Source: an uncultured Porphyromonadaceae bacterium
GTDB lineage: Bacteria; Bacteroidota; Bacteroidia; Bacteroidales; Muribaculaceae
Direction of reading: 5' to 3'
DNA: 15,273 nt
Assembly (NCBI GenBank): GCA_938027385.1
Contig: CALJBF010000275.1
Coordinates: forward strand, 1-15,273
Below the pieces are notes generated by a model, which saw nothing but the letters and a program-made list of their open reading frames with translations, searched no databases and was not told the DNA's origin. This document shows, piece after piece, positions 14,668 through 15,273 of this stretch; position 1 is the stretch's first letter, and each line of letters opens with the position of its first letter. The translations under genes were made by a program, and so were the position numbers.

Positions 14668-15273
14668 TCATTTTATTTTCTTCAGCTCGAAACCGCAGTT
14701 GAGGCCGTCGTAGCTGTTGAGCAGCTGGCTTACGGTCTTCAGGGTCGACTGGCCGGTGATGCTGGCCACGGCATCGACAAGCTTTATGAGTTTAGAGGCG
14801 TCGAAGGTGATGGTCATCGAGTTGATCTGTTTCTCGACCTGGGCGTTCATGTTGCCGACGGGAATCTTGCCCAGGGCCTTGAACGAGAACACGAAGTTGC
14901 CGGTCGAGCCTTCAGGTGCCACCGAATATGTGCCGGTGGCCGTGATGCGGGGGAGCTTGAACACAAATGTGCTGTCGGCCGAGAATGTGACCTCAAGATT
15001 GTTCATGCCAACCTTTTCGTAGTAGGGTGCGATCTTGCTGTTGATCATGCCCGAGGCTGCTGCGCCACCGGCTTTCTGCAGCAGGTTGTCGCTCTGGAAT
15101 GTGACGGCAGGCTGCGAGTATTTCCATTCGCCCACGAGGTCAGCCACGGTAAGTCTGTCGGTGGAGGTGAGGCCGTTCAGCAGTCCCGACAGGCCTGAAA
15201 GCAGGGATGAGCCGCTGCCCTGGCTCTGGCTGTTTGTGTCGGACGATGACCCCTGGCCCCCTCCGAGAGCGCC
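14668..15273 (-). CDS. DUF4923 family protein, 5' end beyond the window
   Basis: The frame stays open from the stop at 14668 to the window edge, giving 201 codons. It is recognised as the DUF4923 family of Bacteroidales by the LVGEWKYSQPAVTFQSDN region and the lipocalin-like run of strands that follows it. The domain starts about 45 residues into the visible part. Before it comes a Gly/Ser/Gln-rich linker and a Leu/Gly/Ser stretch, encoded at about 15150-15273. Family members usually carry a signal peptide, so an exported protein is likely, but that end is not visible. A GTG at 15147 could be mistaken for the start, yet the open frame upstream has sensible composition. Function is unknown. 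It lies upstream of the K+ uptake genes on the same strand. Confidence 0.82.
   Translation of the reverse strand, partial: GALGGGQGSSSDTNSQSQGSGSSLLSGLSGLLNGLTSTDRLTVADLVGEWKYSQPAVTFQSDNLLQKAGGAAASGMINSKIAPYYEKVGMNNLEVTFSADSTFVFKLPRITATGTYSVAPEGSTGNFVFSFKALGKIPVGNMNAQVEKQINSMTITFDASKLIKLVDAVASITGQSTLKTVSQLLNSYDGLNCGFELKKIK

Overview
The window looks like a core chromosomal segment of a GC-rich member of the Bacteroidales, possibly Muribaculaceae. Three things point there. The promoters that can be read have the Bacteroidetes form TTG–N19-22–TAnnTTTG. Start codons mostly lack a Shine-Dalgarno sequence and sit behind A-rich stretches. The gene content is also typical: a tig/clpP/clpX/recQ/Fur-family/purA run, a DUF1015 protein and a DUF4923 protein. 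The family-level placement is inference.

Layout. (1) Positions 1-53 hold the 5' two thirds of a tRNA-Gly(GCC) on the minus strand, with a clear promoter at 117-146. (2) Positions 470-1717 (+) encode a DUF1015 protein. It converges on purA, with a 15-bp perfect hairpin between the two genes. (3) Positions 1793-9773 (-) form a six-gene run, in transcription order tig, clpP, clpX, recQ, a Fur-family regulator and purA. It covers nascent-chain folding, ATP-dependent proteolysis, DNA repair, metal or redox regulation and AMP synthesis. Hairpins close to the stop codons of tig, clpP and clpX suggest that the run is several overlapping transcripts. (4) From a 203-bp divergent control region, an FtsE-like ATPase and an aspartate kinase (lysC) are read to the right, up to 12017. 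(5) Positions 12025-14617 (-) encode a two-part K+ uptake system, a TrkA/KtrA-type RCK protein and a TrkH/KtrB-type channel subunit. It runs tail to tail into lysC with only 7 bp between the stop codons. (6) Positions 14668-15273 (-) hold the 3' part of a DUF4923 protein that runs off the window.

How the genes fit together. Trigger factor and ClpXP form a protein quality-control module. RecQ and the Fur-family regulator are tightly packed behind it, with purA last. FtsE and LysC link to the envelope, since aspartate kinase feeds diaminopimelate and lysine synthesis and FtsE-type ATPases regulate peptidoglycan hydrolysis in other bacteria. The K+ system is an independent unit.

I found no mobile element, CRISPR array, phage gene, toxin-antitoxin pair or defence gene. 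Almost all the DNA is explained by housekeeping genes, and I see no convincing undescribed system. The points most worth a second look are non-coding: the paired inverted repeats in the tig/ftsE divergent region, the repeated post-stop hairpins, and the structured leader of the DUF1015 gene.
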